This document shows positions 51,669-62,466 of a stretch of DNA of 64,000 bases, piece by piece. Origin of the DNA: Bradyrhizobium sp. BTAi1 (GTDB lineage Bacteria; Pseudomonadota; Alphaproteobacteria; Rhizobiales; Xanthobacteraceae); assembly GCF_000015165.1 (NCBI RefSeq), contig NC_009485.1, positions 1,466,001-1,530,000 on the forward strand. Reading direction: 5' to 3'. Every line of letters starts with the position of its first letter. Within the stretch, counting starts at the first letter, position 1. The notes beneath the pieces were generated by a model, which was not told the origin of the DNA, made no database searches, and was given only the letters and a program-made list of their open reading frames with translations. Both the position numbers and the translations under genes were made by a program.

Positions 51669-52550
51669 TTAGGGCGCTTTCGACGAGCGAATGACGCGTC
51701 TCGAGTCAACGTGCATAGCTTCTGCGCCGGTAATCAAATCGAGCAGCTCCGAGGTGATCTCGGTCTGACGCGCCTGACGCGCGTTTTCTTGCAATCCCGC
51801 GAGCTTCTTGCTGACATTGTCGTGTGCCGACTCCATGGCAGCGAAGCGCGCGGCGTTCTCGCTCGCGATGGACTCGACCGCAGCCTCGGTCAGCAGCGCA
51901 AAGACGTATTCGGCCATCAGCTTCTCGAGCAGGGGACGCGGCGGCAGATTGTGGAGGGGGACCTGACGTGCTGGCTTTGCAACCAGCGTCGCCGTGTCAA
52001 GTGGAAGTAGCAGACGACGCTCGATCGTCGATGCGGCGCCCTGACGGTAACGGCCGAACATGACGTCCACTCGTACTATCTCACCGCGCGCGATGCGCCC
52101 GTAAATCTCGCTCGTTAGATGATTGACCGCATCGGGCGCTCCCGACGGACGAGTCGCCATGGGCCTTGTCCAGGCCACCTTGCGGCCACGCTCGAAAGCG
52201 AGCGCCGCCCCGCGGCTCCCCAGCACAAAGAGCAGATCAGCGGGTTCGAGAATCGCCTCGGCCGTCTCAAGCATCCTCTCATTGAAGCCGCCAACGAAGC
52301 CATGCTCGGCAGCGCACAAAATGAGGGCGCGGCGACTCAGCTCCTGATGCGTCTCTGGGACGGGCTGCGGCATGAGCAGAAGCGCGCTACCAATCCCGGC
52401 GGCCATCGAGTCGGCGTAGCTACGAATACCGGGCAGTGCATGCTGCGCTTCCTGCACTCGTATCCCGGCGAGCGAACGCATTGCGCCCACGATCTCGAGC
52501 AATTCGTCCATGCTCGCGATATGGTTTTGGATTTCCGAGAGACGCGTCAT
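51669..52550 (-). CDS. atpG: N-ATPase gamma subunit
   Basis: 293 residues, the central-stalk subunit, from the ATG at 52550 (MTRLSEIQNHIASMDELLEIVGAMRSLAGIRVQEAQ); a longer frame upstream lies inside atpA. The two long terminal helices are visible (last one ENARQARQTEITSELLDLITGAEAM). The sequence is more divergent than housekeeping AtpG, as is usual for N-ATPases. It is the last gene of the operon. Confidence 0.88.
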   Translation of the reverse strand: MTRLSEIQNHIASMDELLEIVGAMRSLAGIRVQEAQHALPGIRSYADSMAAGIGSALLLMPQPVPETHQELSRRALILCAAEHGFVGGFNERMLETAEAILEPADLLFVLGSRGAALAFERGRKVAWTRPMATRPSGAPDAVNHLTSEIYGRIARGEIVRVDVMFGRYRQGAASTIERRLLLPLDTATLVAKPARQVPLHNLPPRPLLEKLMAEYVFALLTEAAVESIASENAARFAAMESAHDNVSKKLAGLQENARQARQTEITSELLDLITGAEAMHVDSRRVIRSSKAP

Positions 52551-52570
52551 TGGGCTCCCTCCTGCGAAAT

Positions 52571-54088
52571 CTATTCGCCGACCGATTGGGCCAGGGCGAT
52601 CAAGCTCTCCTTGAGCCGTGCGCGAACGGCATCGGGAAGCGGCTCGGCTTCGTCGTCGAGCGCCCGAATCTCGGGGCAGTGTTCCGCGAGCCAGGGGGCC
52701 AGGCCGGCACGAAGCGCGTCGATGCGATCCAGTGGCAGGATATCCAGCGCGCCGTCGGCAACGGCGCACAGCAGCGCCACCTGTTCGCCCAGCGACTGCG
52801 GCGCGAACTGCCGCTGGCCGAGAACGGCGCGAATGCGCCGTCCGTGCTCGATGACCTTGCGGGTGCGCTCGTCCACCATGGTGCCGAAGCGGGTGAACAC
52901 TTCGAGCTCCAGAAACTGCGCATACTTGAGGCGCAGACTCTCGGAGAGGGCTTTCAAGACGGGCGCCTGCGTCTTGCCGCCGACACGGGAGACGCTCTTG
53001 GCGATATCGACCGCCGGCTTTTGATCTTCGTAAAACAGGCGCGGATCGAGATAGATCTGCCCGTCGGTGATCGAGATCAGGTTGGTGGGGATGTATGCGC
53101 TGATATTGCCGGCTTGCGTCTCGGCGATAGGCAGCGCAGTCAGCGAACCGCCGCCGAGCTCCGGCCCCAGCTTCGCCGCCCGCTCCAATAGCCGCGAATG
53201 GATGTAGAAAATATCACCCGGATAGGCTTCGCGGCCCGGTGGTCGGCGCAAGAGCAGCGAGACCTGTCGGTAACAGGCGGCGTGTTTGGTCAGATCGTCG
53301 AGAATGACCAGCACGTCGCGCCTCCGCATCATGAAATATTCCGCCATGGAAAAGGCCGAATAGGGCGTGAGCCATTGCAGTCCGGGCGGGGCATCGGCTT
53401 CGCCGATGACGAAGATGCATCGCTCCGGCGCCCCATACTGGCGCACGGCGTTGATAACGCGGGCGACAGACGATGCCTTCTGTCCAATGGCCGCATAGAC
53501 GCAGATCACATCGCTGGATTTCTGGTTGATGATCGTATCGACCGCGATAGCGGTCTTGCCCGTCTCGCGGTCGCCGATAATGAGCTCGCGCTGTCCACGG
53601 CCAAGCGGAATCATCGCATCCACGACGAGCAGCCCGGTCGCAAGAGGCTTAGTTACCAGCGCGCGATCAACGATGACGGGCGCCGCCTGTTCCACGGGCG
53701 CGAGTTGCGCGCCTTCAATCGTACCCTTTCCGTCAAGTGGTGTCCCAAGCGCATCAACGATGCGACCGAGCAGCATTTGGCCCACCTGAACGCGGGCCAC
53801 CTCTCCAGTGCCACGGACAACACTGCCGGCCGCAATGCCGGCGGTGTCTCCAAGGAGGATGCAGCCGATGGCATCATCCCCAAGATCGACGGCAAGGCCG
53901 CGTACGCCGCCTTCGAAGATGAGCAATTCGTCCAGTCGCGCTTGCGGGAGCCCTCCGACCATCGCGACGCCGTCGCCGATCTGAAGAACACGCCCGATAT
54001 GTTCGAGATGCGGGACCAAAGGCAATGCTGCGAGCCTTTGCCTGCTCTCCTGTGCCCAGCTTTTCAACTCCTCAACGAGGGCCGCCAT
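52571..54088 (-). CDS. atpA: N-ATPase alpha subunit
   Basis: 505 residues. The P-loop GDRETGKTAIAVDTIINQK, the conserved YSAFSMAEYFMMRRRDVLVILDDLTKHAACYRQVSLLLRRPPGREAYPGDIFYIHSRLLERAAKL, and the VGGKTQ region match F1 alpha. It is the non-catalytic nucleotide-binding subunit of the hexamer. It overlaps the end of atpF by 17 bases. Gene order atpD-C-Q-R-B-E-F-A-G distinguishes this operon from the housekeeping atpHAGDC one. Confidence 0.93.
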   Translation of the reverse strand: MAALVEELKSWAQESRQRLAALPLVPHLEHIGRVLQIGDGVAMVGGLPQARLDELLIFEGGVRGLAVDLGDDAIGCILLGDTAGIAAGSVVRGTGEVARVQVGQMLLGRIVDALGTPLDGKGTIEGAQLAPVEQAAPVIVDRALVTKPLATGLLVVDAMIPLGRGQRELIIGDRETGKTAIAVDTIINQKSSDVICVYAAIGQKASSVARVINAVRQYGAPERCIFVIGEADAPPGLQWLTPYSAFSMAEYFMMRRRDVLVILDDLTKHAACYRQVSLLLRRPPGREAYPGDIFYIHSRLLERAAKLGPELGGGSLTALPIAETQAGNISAYIPTNLISITDGQIYLDPRLFYEDQKPAVDIAKSVSRVGGKTQAPVLKALSESLRLKYAQFLELEVFTRFGTMVDERTRKVIEHGRRIRAVLGQRQFAPQSLGEQVALLCAVADGALDILPLDRIDALRAGLAPWLAEHCPEIRALDDEAEPLPDAVRARLKESLIALAQSVGE

Positions 54089-54827
54089 GGGAGCCTACCT
54101 CGGTCCGCGTCGCCGCAAGCGCGCTCTGCCAGGAGAAGCGCAAAATCGCGGTCGGAAAATGCAGTTCTGCGCCCGCGATCAGGGCGGGATCGACCGCGAA
54201 CGTCATGGCGCCCGCGACGCCAAGGGACTGGCGCAACCGCGCGTTCCACTGATCGGCCGTCGCTGGGGGCAGGGCGCAGGCGGTGACGATCGTCAGCGGT
54301 TTGCCGTCGGCGAGCTGACGCACCAAAGCATCGCGTTCGGCTTGCGGCATTGCCTTCAGATGCTGCTCGATCCGCTCGATCCAGGCTTCCGCGCGATATT
54401 GCATGGGTACCTCCGCGAGCAGCCTCTGGGCGAGGTCGGCGCCGAGATCGAGGGCCAGCCGGCGCGCCTCATCGAGCGCGCTTTCGCGCTCGGAGGCGAG
54501 CGTCTTGCGCGTTGAATCCATCAGGGCCTGTGCGTCGCGTTCTGCCTGTGCGCGCCGCGCTTCGGCCATCTCCTGCGCTTGGGCCGCTGCCGCCTTAAGA
54601 GCTGCCTCTCGTTCGGCCGCGATGCCAGCGCGCTCGGCTTCGACCGCCGCCAGCTCCGCGTTCGCTTTCGCTTCGAAATCCCTGACGGTGTCGAACTGGC
54701 GGCGGACCTCCGCTTTCCGCGCATCGATCATGGTCAGCACCGGCTTGTACAGAAACCGGTACAGCAGCCAGACCAGGATGCCGAAGTTGATGGTCTGGAG
54801 ACCTATGGTCCACCAGTCGAGGTGCAT
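54072..54827 (-). CDS. atpF: N-ATPase b/delta-type stalk subunit
   Basis: About 251 residues from the ATG at 54827 (MHLDWWTIGLQTINFGILVWLLYRFLYKPVLTMIDARKAEV). One N-terminal membrane helix is followed by a long charged coiled coil (EAKANAELAAVEAERAGIAAEREAALKAAAAQAQEMAEARRAQAERDAQAL). A C-terminal domain of about 90 residues resembles delta, replacing the separate delta subunit absent from N-ATPase operons. It forms the peripheral stalk. Confidence 0.88.
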   Translation of the reverse strand: MHLDWWTIGLQTINFGILVWLLYRFLYKPVLTMIDARKAEVRRQFDTVRDFEAKANAELAAVEAERAGIAAEREAALKAAAAQAQEMAEARRAQAERDAQALMDSTRKTLASERESALDEARRLALDLGADLAQRLLAEVPMQYRAEAWIERIEQHLKAMPQAERDALVRQLADGKPLTIVTACALPPATADQWNARLRQSLGVAGAMTFAVDPALIAGAELHFPTAILRFSWQSALAATRTEVGSHGGPR

Positions 54828-54830
54828 CAC

Positions 54831-55073
54831 TCACCAGGCGTATGGATTGGCGAACAGCAGCAGCAGCGCGACGACAAGGCAGTAAATCGCCATGGTCTCG
54901 ATCATCGCGAGGCCGACAAAGAGCGTGCGCGATATCGTTCCGGCCGCTTCCGGCTGGCGCGCGATGGCGTCCATGGCTGCAGCAACAGAGCGGCCTTCCG
55001 CCAGCGCCGGGCCGATTGATCCGATCGAGACCGCAATGACAGCGCCGATGATCGAAATGAGCTTGGGATCCAT
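54831..55073 (-). CDS. atpE: N-ATPase c subunit (rotor ring)
   Basis: 80 residues forming a two-helix hairpin with the loop ARQPEA. The ion-binding glutamate of helix 2 is E59 in AMIETMAIY, with T60 and Y64 at the positions used for Na+ coordination in Na+-type rings. Helix 1 carries a second glutamate, E26 (PALAEGRS), at the place of Q32 in Ilyobacter c. The two-Glu arrangement is characteristic of N-ATPases. Ion choice (Na+ or H+) cannot be fixed from sequence alone. Confidence 0.93.
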   Translation of the reverse strand: MDPKLISIIGAVIAVSIGSIGPALAEGRSVAAAMDAIARQPEAAGTISRTLFVGLAMIETMAIYCLVVALLLLFANPYAW

Positions 55074-55082
55074 TGAGCCTCC

Positions 55083-55754
55083 TTAGCCCTTCGCGACGCT
55101 GCCGACCGCGGCGCCGATAAAGACGGTTGCGAGTACGGTGAAGATGTAGGCCTGTACGAGGCCCACTAGAATCTCGAGCGCCATGAGCGGGATCGGGACA
55201 AAGAGGCCGGCGAGCGCCACCACGAGACCGATGATGAACTCGCCGCTCATAATGTTGCCGAACAGTCGCACCATCAGCGAAAAGGTGCGCGTGATTTCCG
55301 AGAGAATATTGAGGGGCAGCATGATCAGTTTAGGCTCGGCGAAGCTGGCGAGATAGCCGCGCAAACCGCGTTCGCGCACCCCGAAGTAATGCACCGAGAA
55401 AAAGACAATCAGCGCCAGGGCCGCCGGCGTCTCGATCTTGCTGGTTGGCGCCTCGACGCCGGGGAGTACACCGGAGAGGTTGGCGACCACCAGAAAGATT
55501 ATTAACGTGCCCAGCAAGGGCAGGAACGGCCGCGCATCCTTGCGAATGACATCCTCGATCTGGCCGGCAACGCTGGTGACGATGCCCTCAAGCAGCGCCT
55601 GCCGCCCGTCGGGCAGGATTGCCAGGCGGCGCGTGACGAACCGGCAGACTAGAGCCAGCGCAGCCATGATGACCCACGTCGTCACCACCGGACGCGTGAT
55701 CGCCACCGGACCAATATGAAAAAGCAGCGTGCTAGTGAGGGGCGAGGATTGCAT
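55083..55754 (-). CDS. atpB: N-ATPase a subunit
   Basis: 223 residues from the ATG at 55754 (MQSSPLTSTLLFHIGPVAITRPVVTTWVIMAAL), an a-subunit with about five to six helices. The essential arginine is in TFSLMVRLFGNIMSGEFIIGLV. It forms the ion half-channels against the c-ring. It overlaps atpR by 23 bases. A longer upstream frame would overlap atpR further and is not favoured. Confidence 0.92.
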   Translation of the reverse strand: MQSSPLTSTLLFHIGPVAITRPVVTTWVIMAALALVCRFVTRRLAILPDGRQALLEGIVTSVAGQIEDVIRKDARPFLPLLGTLIIFLVVANLSGVLPGVEAPTSKIETPAALALIVFFSVHYFGVRERGLRGYLASFAEPKLIMLPLNILSEITRTFSLMVRLFGNIMSGEFIIGLVVALAGLFVPIPLMALEILVGLVQAYIFTVLATVFIGAAVGSVAKG

Positions 55755-56040
55755 CAGCCGCCCTCCTTTTCGCGCGCAGCGCCAACGCGCGCGCCACCAG
55801 GAACCCGGCAAAGCCGCTGAGCAACGGCGCTGCTCCGAGTTTCGCCGCGATGAGCAGAAAGCCGACCGCAGCGCCAGCACGTCCCAGCGTCAAGGCCACT
55901 GGACCAAGCCAGCTATCGCTGCGGACAAGCAGCGTCACGCTGCGCTTGAGAGCCGCAAAATACGCCAGCCCAAACATCAGACCCGCAAATGCCGTCAACA
56001 GCGTGAGTTCGGGATGAGTGATCAAACTCGTGCGGATCAT
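55732..56040 (-). CDS. atpR: N-ATPase accessory membrane subunit AtpR
   Basis: 102 residues from the ATG at 56040 (MIRTSLITHPELTLLTAFAGLMFGLAYFAALKRSVTLLV), three membrane helices. AtpR is found only in N-ATPase operons and is thought to help assembly of the c-ring with AtpQ. The chosen ATG overlaps the restored atpQ stop (ATGA), which supports this start over the in-frame ATG 21 bases upstream. Confidence 0.85.
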   Translation of the reverse strand: MIRTSLITHPELTLLTAFAGLMFGLAYFAALKRSVTLLVRSDSWLGPVALTLGRAGAAVGFLLIAAKLGAAPLLSGFAGFLVARALALRAKRRAADAILAPH

Positions 56041-56313
56041 GCGCTGTGCATCCTCTTCCATGCAAATGTGCAGCCCGCTGCCAGACCTGCCACGAGCAGG
56101 CCCAGGTCCAGAAGATCCCGCTATGGAAGGTCCGGTCGAGCCAGCGACCGGCGAAGATGCCGAGCAGTGTCGGAACCACGATGGTCCAGCCCAGTGCTCC
56201 GATCATGGCGAAGTTCTGGCCCAGCGACCGTTCGCCCTCGCGCTGCCAGCGCTCGCGGCGTTCCTGCCGTCTTCTGACCGCCTGTCCCAGCCGCTCGTGA
56301 TTTTCGGGCTGCG

Positions 56314-56317
<4 letters not shown>
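56037..56317 (-). pseudogene. atpQ: N-ATPase accessory subunit AtpQ, apparent frameshift
   Basis: The first part, to GRWLDRTFHSGIFWT, is a normal AtpQ (AtpI-like). The reading frame is then lost near 56100-56112; in the other frame the sequence continues GLLVAGLAAGCTFAWKRMHSA-stop, the expected end, with a TGA at 56037-56039 that overlaps the atpR start. A one-base deletion (or a sequencing error) explains it. Unrepaired, translation would run on out of frame to 55913 through atpR. The AtpQ second helix would be lost. Confidence 0.78.
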
Positions 56318-58214
<1,897 letters not shown>

Positions 58215-58353
58215 TCAAAATCCTAAGCTTCTCACGCTTGGCGTCGTTGACGTAAGTCAAGTGTTTGGCTTCGGAGGGTCGATGGCGAGCCGCGACGTAC
58301 TGACAGTGGGCAATCGTCTTTTCATGAAGCGCGAGCCACTAACGCCGGGAAGG

Positions 58354-58590
58354 CTATTCCTCATTGCGAAGTAATTTTCTTTGCGGGCTCCAGATCTGCA
58401 AGCCGTGCCGGTCGATTACGTAATGATCTGAACCCAAGGTTTCAGCGGCTTCGAGCGCCGCTTCGAGGGACTGAAACGACTGCATGGTATGGCCGTGGCG
58501 AGTCGTGACGCGAAACGGAGCGTGTAGGTCATGACCCTCCCTGGCTTGTCCGAGGAATTTGCGCAAGCGAGCTGTTACTTGGTTTAGCAT
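58354..58590 (-). CDS. Conserved small hypothetical protein
   Basis: 78 residues (MLNQVTARLRKFLGQAREGHDLHAPFRVTTRHGHTMQSFQSLEAALEAAETLGSDHYVIDRHGLQIWSPQRKLL). Soluble, with a beta-alpha-beta pattern seen in short Rhizobiales hypotheticals. It precedes the N-ATPase operon on the same strand by about 160 bases. Function is unknown. Confidence 0.55.
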   Translation of the reverse strand: MLNQVTARLRKFLGQAREGHDLHAPFRVTTRHGHTMQSFQSLEAALEAAETLGSDHYVIDRHGLQIWSPQRKLLRNEE

Positions 58591-58998
58591 CCAGCTTTCA
58601 TGGGATTCCTGTTCGAGAATATGTTATCTTAACATCGGCACGTTATCAAATGGATCGGTGATCGCAAGCTCGGGTCGGGAGCGCGCTGATCGGGAAACGG
58701 CATTACCGCACAACGGCGAATTCGCCATCAACTGCTTTCCAGTGAGCCGGCCCGACACCGATAGCTTCGTCTTTCCTTCGAAAGACCGGTCCGTCGTCAT
58801 CTTCGGCCGGATCGCCTCGCGGGCCTCGGCGTACCGGACGGTCCCGTACGCAAGGAACTGGAAGCAAGCAGTGGCGTTCTCAGACGGCAAGGGATCGACT
58901 CCGAAGAGGTGCTCGGCCTGGCAGAACGGCAAGAAGCTCGCGATCGTTGGAGATGCCGATCCGCAGCGGGGATCTGAGCCGAAAACAAGCAGCGCGTC
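58591..58998. other. Intergenic region between small gene and dinB
   Basis: About 400 bases. A plus-strand frame crosses it (58559-59020), and could be debris, but no family, start or ribosome binding site supports it. Confidence 0.4.
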
Positions 58999-59991
58999 TC
59001 AGATCGGCAGGTCCAATTGAGGTTCGCCCTCCGCCTCGGCCTGCAGCGATGAGAGCGATACGCCCAACAATCTGACCGACTTCGGAATCGGCATCTCGCA
59101 TTCGAGCAGACCAAGGGTCAAGCGATTCAGGTCTTGGCGGCTGGAGATGGGGGATGCGACGGACCGGCTACGGGTGATGATCTGGAAGTCGGAAAACTTC
59201 ACCTTCAACGTCACGGTGCGGCCGAAATTGCCGGTGCTTTCGCAGTGACCCCAGACCTTGTCGATCAAAGGCTCAAGCTCGGCGACCAAGGCCGCAAACC
59301 CGGTGAGGTCGCCGGAGAAGGTGTTTTCGGCACCGACAGACTTTCGGATGCGGTTAGCGCGAACCGGCCGTTCGTCAACGCCGCGAGAGACCCAGTAGTA
59401 GTAGGCGCCGGCCTTTCCAAAATGGGCGTTCATGAACCCACGGGTCTGATTGCGCATGTCCATGCCGGTAAAGATACCGAGCCTGTTCATCTTCGCATTG
59501 GTCGCCGGACCGATGCCGTGGAATTTCCCAACCGGGAGTTGTTCGACGAAGGCTGGTCCCATCTTAGGGGTGATCACGAATTGGCCGTTTGGCTTCCGGT
59601 GATCCGAGGCGAGCTTCGCCAGGAACTTATTATAGGAGATGCCGGCGGAGGCGGTCAGGCCGGTCTCGCGCAGGATCTTCGCCCTGATCGCGGTGGCGAT
59701 ATCGGTGGCGACGGGAATGTCCTGCATGTTCCGCTTTGCGGTCACCGATCGCATTGCTGAGCGGACGCCGAATGCTCGAGCTTCATAGCTCGCCGCGGCC
59801 ACGACGCCGCGTTCCTTCGATCCACCAACGGCGACAGGCTTGCCGCGCAACCCCGGATTATCGCGCTGTTCGACGGACGCGTAGAAGGCATCCATGTCGA
59901 TGTGGATGATCTTGCGACGGGGCGCTCCCGATGCGCCATGCTTCGGATCGGACTCGGGCATGCCTGGATTGTACAGAAACTTGTCAGGCAA
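58999..59991 (-). CDS. dinB: DinB-type (Pol IV) protein lacking part of the palm
   Basis: 330 residues (start 59991, or 59961). The Y-family N-terminus IIHIDMDAFYASVEQRDNPGLRGKPVAVGG with the first catalytic Asp is present, as are TASAGISYNKFLAKLASDHRKPNGQ, the HhH motif FHGIGPATNAKMNRLGI and the little-finger domain. The segment of about 45 residues that should hold SLDEAYLDV (second Asp and Glu) is missing: SVTAKR runs directly into NMQDIPVATDIATAIRAKI. The deletion is in frame. The protein cannot be a normal polymerase; it may be inactive or act only by binding. Confidence 0.85.
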   Translation of the reverse strand: MPDKFLYNPGMPESDPKHGASGAPRRKIIHIDMDAFYASVEQRDNPGLRGKPVAVGGSKERGVVAAASYEARAFGVRSAMRSVTAKRNMQDIPVATDIATAIRAKILRETGLTASAGISYNKFLAKLASDHRKPNGQFVITPKMGPAFVEQLPVGKFHGIGPATNAKMNRLGIFTGMDMRNQTRGFMNAHFGKAGAYYYWVSRGVDERPVRANRIRKSVGAENTFSGDLTGFAALVAELEPLIDKVWGHCESTGNFGRTVTLKVKFSDFQIITRSRSVASPISSRQDLNRLTLGLLECEMPIPKSVRLLGVSLSSLQAEAEGEPQLDLPI

Positions 59992-60659
59992 GTCGCTGGT
60001 CAGGCCCAGTCAGTCGCCGGGTATTCGGGGCAGGTGTCAACGATGACGCGAGCACGTCCGCGACCGCAAGGGCCGCTGCTTCCGGCAAGATCCCTGGCGG
60101 CGAACATTCTCGGGCGATGGGGCACTATCGAGGCCGGCGCGGCGAGGGGGCCTTCGTGCTCGGCGCCGAGGACGCGTCGTTGGTCCTGCTCAGCGCCGGC
60201 ATGCTTCTCGATGGCGTCTTCTACCTGTGCTGGCCGGCCTCCTACTGTTGAGGCTAAATCGGACTTCGCGCATGGCGTCTCCGCCGACCGGATCAGATCG
60301 AGCGTTTTGGCCCGTCGGTCCCGCCGATGGAGGGCGGAGTTCCTGCGGCATCTGCCGCAAGGGACGCGGGTACCGACCCTGCCGGAGCGGCCTGTCGAAG
60401 CGCTGGAGCGAACGATACGCCAGCCTTCTCGAACTCGCCGCGCTTACGACGGGCCGGTGCGCTGTCTGGCAGACGGGCATTTGCCAGCAACTGCGAGTGC
60501 GCTGTCGTCGAAAGCGTACTCTTTATACGATATCGAGCCGATCCGCGATCGTCCAGAGGACCGACACTCCTGCGCTGCGCCACCGATTAAGATCAGCATA
60601 CGAGAAACGTGATCACTCCGATGATCGCGGCGGTTATCGAGTCGGTGCCTGGATTTGAT
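59992..60659. other. Intergenic region between dinB and hipBA
   Basis: About 670 bases with overlapping open frames in several directions and no family match. One plus-strand frame has clustered cysteines (about 60330-60480), but no start or ribosome binding site is convincing. It is likely decayed DNA. Confidence 0.4.
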
Positions 60660-60820
60660 TTACCGATCGGGAATTTTTGTGTGTCGTGGTAGTTTCTGAG
60701 TAGGGAAGTTCCCGTTCGGGAAATTTTACTCTCAGGAGACATTTTGATCTATTATTTTCCCGCTCGGGAAATCTAGTCTTGCTAAGACGCTCTTGGGGCA
60801 TTAATATTCCCGCTCGGGAA
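60660..60820. promoter_or_regulatory. Four evenly spaced HipB-type operators
   Basis: The palindrome TTCCCGNTCGGGAA occurs perfectly at 60709-60722, 60757-60770 and 60807-60820. It occurs with one mismatch (TTACCGATCGGGAA) at 60660-60673. Starts are 49, 48 and 50 bases apart. The last copy ends 6 bases before the hipB start codon, over the ribosome binding site. HipB-type proteins bind such operators to repress their own operon; here the array would allow cooperative looping. Confidence 0.85.
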
Positions 60821-60826
60821 ATTGAC

Positions 60827-61105
60827 ATGACCATCACGACCACCTCAGAGCTCGGCGAGACGATCCGAAACCGGCGGACCTCCCTAGGTCTCCGGCAGCG
60901 GGACCTTGCCTTGGCAGCGAACGTCGGCGTCCGGTTCATCGTCGACGTCGAGAATGGCAAGGAGACAAGCCAAGTCGGTCTGGTCCTCCGCCTGCTGCAA
61001 GCGCTAGGCATCCGGCTGACGGCGGAAATGAGCCCAGCGCCGGCGGCTCGGTTGGCGAGCGAGGAATCTGAAACCTTCGACCCTGATTACTTCACGCCGT
61101 CATGA
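60827..61105 (+). CDS. hipB: HipB-like XRE antitoxin/repressor
   Basis: 92 residues from the ATG at 60827 (MTITTTSELGETIRNRRTSLGLRQRDLALAANVGVRFIVDVENGKETSQVGLVLRLLQALGIRLTAEM). The HTH covers about residues 9-63. An acidic tail (ASEESETFDPDYFTPS) may contact HipA. It represses hipBA and neutralises the kinase. An in-frame ATG at 60779 would place the last operators inside the gene and is rejected. The stop overlaps hipA (ATGA). Confidence 0.9.
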   Translation: MTITTTSELGETIRNRRTSLGLRQRDLALAANVGVRFIVDVENGKETSQVGLVLRLLQALGIRLTAEMSPAPAARLASEESETFDPDYFTPS

Positions 61106-62466
61106 CGAGCAAGCCCAAGGCCGGCAGCGCCGGCGAGACCCTGGAGGTCCGGTACGGCGACAAGCTCGTTGGGCTGCTGCGCCGGCGCTCGGACGAAATT
61201 CAGGACATCGAATTCGTCTACGACGAAGCGTGGGTGAAGGATCCTCGGGCGTTCGCCGTCTCGACTCGCATGCCACTCGCCCAGCGCGTTCACGAGCCGG
61301 ACGTCGTGTACCGATGGTTTTTGAACCTACTGCCAGAAGGCCGGACGCTGAGGACCGTGGGCACCATCCTCAAGATTCCGGAGGCGAACGTGTTCGCGCT
61401 CCTTGAGGAGTTGGGAGAGGACCTTCCGGGTGCGCTCGAAGTCCGCCGGTCCGCCGACCAGCGACCGAACCGGACGCCGCGCTACAAGCGGCTCACCGAA
61501 GCGGAGCTCGCCGCCGCCATCCGGCGCCTTCCGGAGAGGCCGCTTCTCGTTGGCGAGGAGGGCATCCACATGTCTTTGGCCGGCGCGCAGGACAAGCTTC
61601 CTGTAGTCCTGTATCCGGACGGCGGCATCGGCCTCGCGCTCGACGGTGCGCCGACGACACATATCCTCAAGCCGGCCAACAAGCACTTCAGCAACGCCGT
61701 CGAGAACGAGGCCTTCTGCCTTCGCCTGGCGGCCAAGACGAAGCTGCCCGTCGCCGAATGTACGATCGGAAAGGCGGAGGATCTCGATTACCTGCTGGTG
61801 AAGCGCTACGATCGTGAGCCCCACGGGCGCAGCCTCCGCAGAATCCATCAGGAGGATTTCTGTCAGGCCGCTGGGCACATCCCGTCGACCAAATACGAAT
61901 CCAATTCGACGAACAAGCTGCGTGGGCCGACCCTGAAAGATTGCTTTGATGTCCTGCGGAACACGCAGGCAGGCGCCTTCAACGTCGCCCGCTTCGTCGA
62001 TTTTCTTGTCTTCAATGTTCTCTGTGGAAACGTCGACGCGCATTCGAAGAACTATTCGCTGCTGCTGCAGCCAAGCGGCGCCATCTCCATGGCGCCGCTC
62101 TATGACGTCATGAATGGCGACATCTATCCGGACGTGACGCGAAATCTGGCGATGAAGATCGCCGGCCAGAACCGCGGTCACTACATCTACGTCCGACATT
62201 GGGATCGGATGGCCCGGGAAAACCAGCTTTCCGGCGCGCAGGTAAGGCGCCGGGTCGCCGAATTGTCTCAGGCCGTCCTCGATGCGCTGCCGTCCGTCGT
62301 CGAAGAGTTGAACACGTTGAAGAAGTCGCCGGTCTACCAGCAAATCTCGGATTACGTCGCCGGGTATTGCCGTGACATGCTGCGGAATCTGAAAAGCGAT
62401 CCTCGGGAGGAGCCCGAAGAGGACTCGGATCCCGAGGGCGCCATACGTCCGCCCGGGTTCTCTTGA
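61102..62466 (+). CDS. hipA: HipA-type Ser/Thr kinase toxin
   Basis: 454 residues. The HipA N-terminal domain is followed by the kinase core: MSLAGAQDKLPVVLYPDG (P-loop-like autophosphorylation loop), THILKPANKHF (ATP lysine), catalytic FVLCGNVDAHSKNYSLL-type motif (here FLVFNVLCGNVDAHSKNYSLL, D in NVDAH), and LYDVMN metal Asp. All are intact. HipA kinases phosphorylate aminoacyl-tRNA synthetases (GltX or others) and slow growth. Typical length. It is translationally coupled to hipB. Confidence 0.92.
   Translation: MTSKPKAGSAGETLEVRYGDKLVGLLRRRSDEIQDIEFVYDEAWVKDPRAFAVSTRMPLAQRVHEPDVVYRWFLNLLPEGRTLRTVGTILKIPEANVFALLEELGEDLPGALEVRRSADQRPNRTPRYKRLTEAELAAAIRRLPERPLLVGEEGIHMSLAGAQDKLPVVLYPDGGIGLALDGAPTTHILKPANKHFSNAVENEAFCLRLAAKTKLPVAECTIGKAEDLDYLLVKRYDREPHGRSLRRIHQEDFCQAAGHIPSTKYESNSTNKLRGPTLKDCFDVLRNTQAGAFNVARFVDFLVFNVLCGNVDAHSKNYSLLLQPSGAISMAPLYDVMNGDIYPDVTRNLAMKIAGQNRGHYIYVRHWDRMARENQLSGAQVRRRVAELSQAVLDALPSVVEELNTLKKSPVYQQISDYVAGYCRDMLRNLKSDPREEPEEDSDPEGAIRPPGFS

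Noticed and set aside
60006-60612. A protein gene between dinB and hipBA
   Set aside because: Several overlapping frames, none with a start, ribosome binding site or family match.
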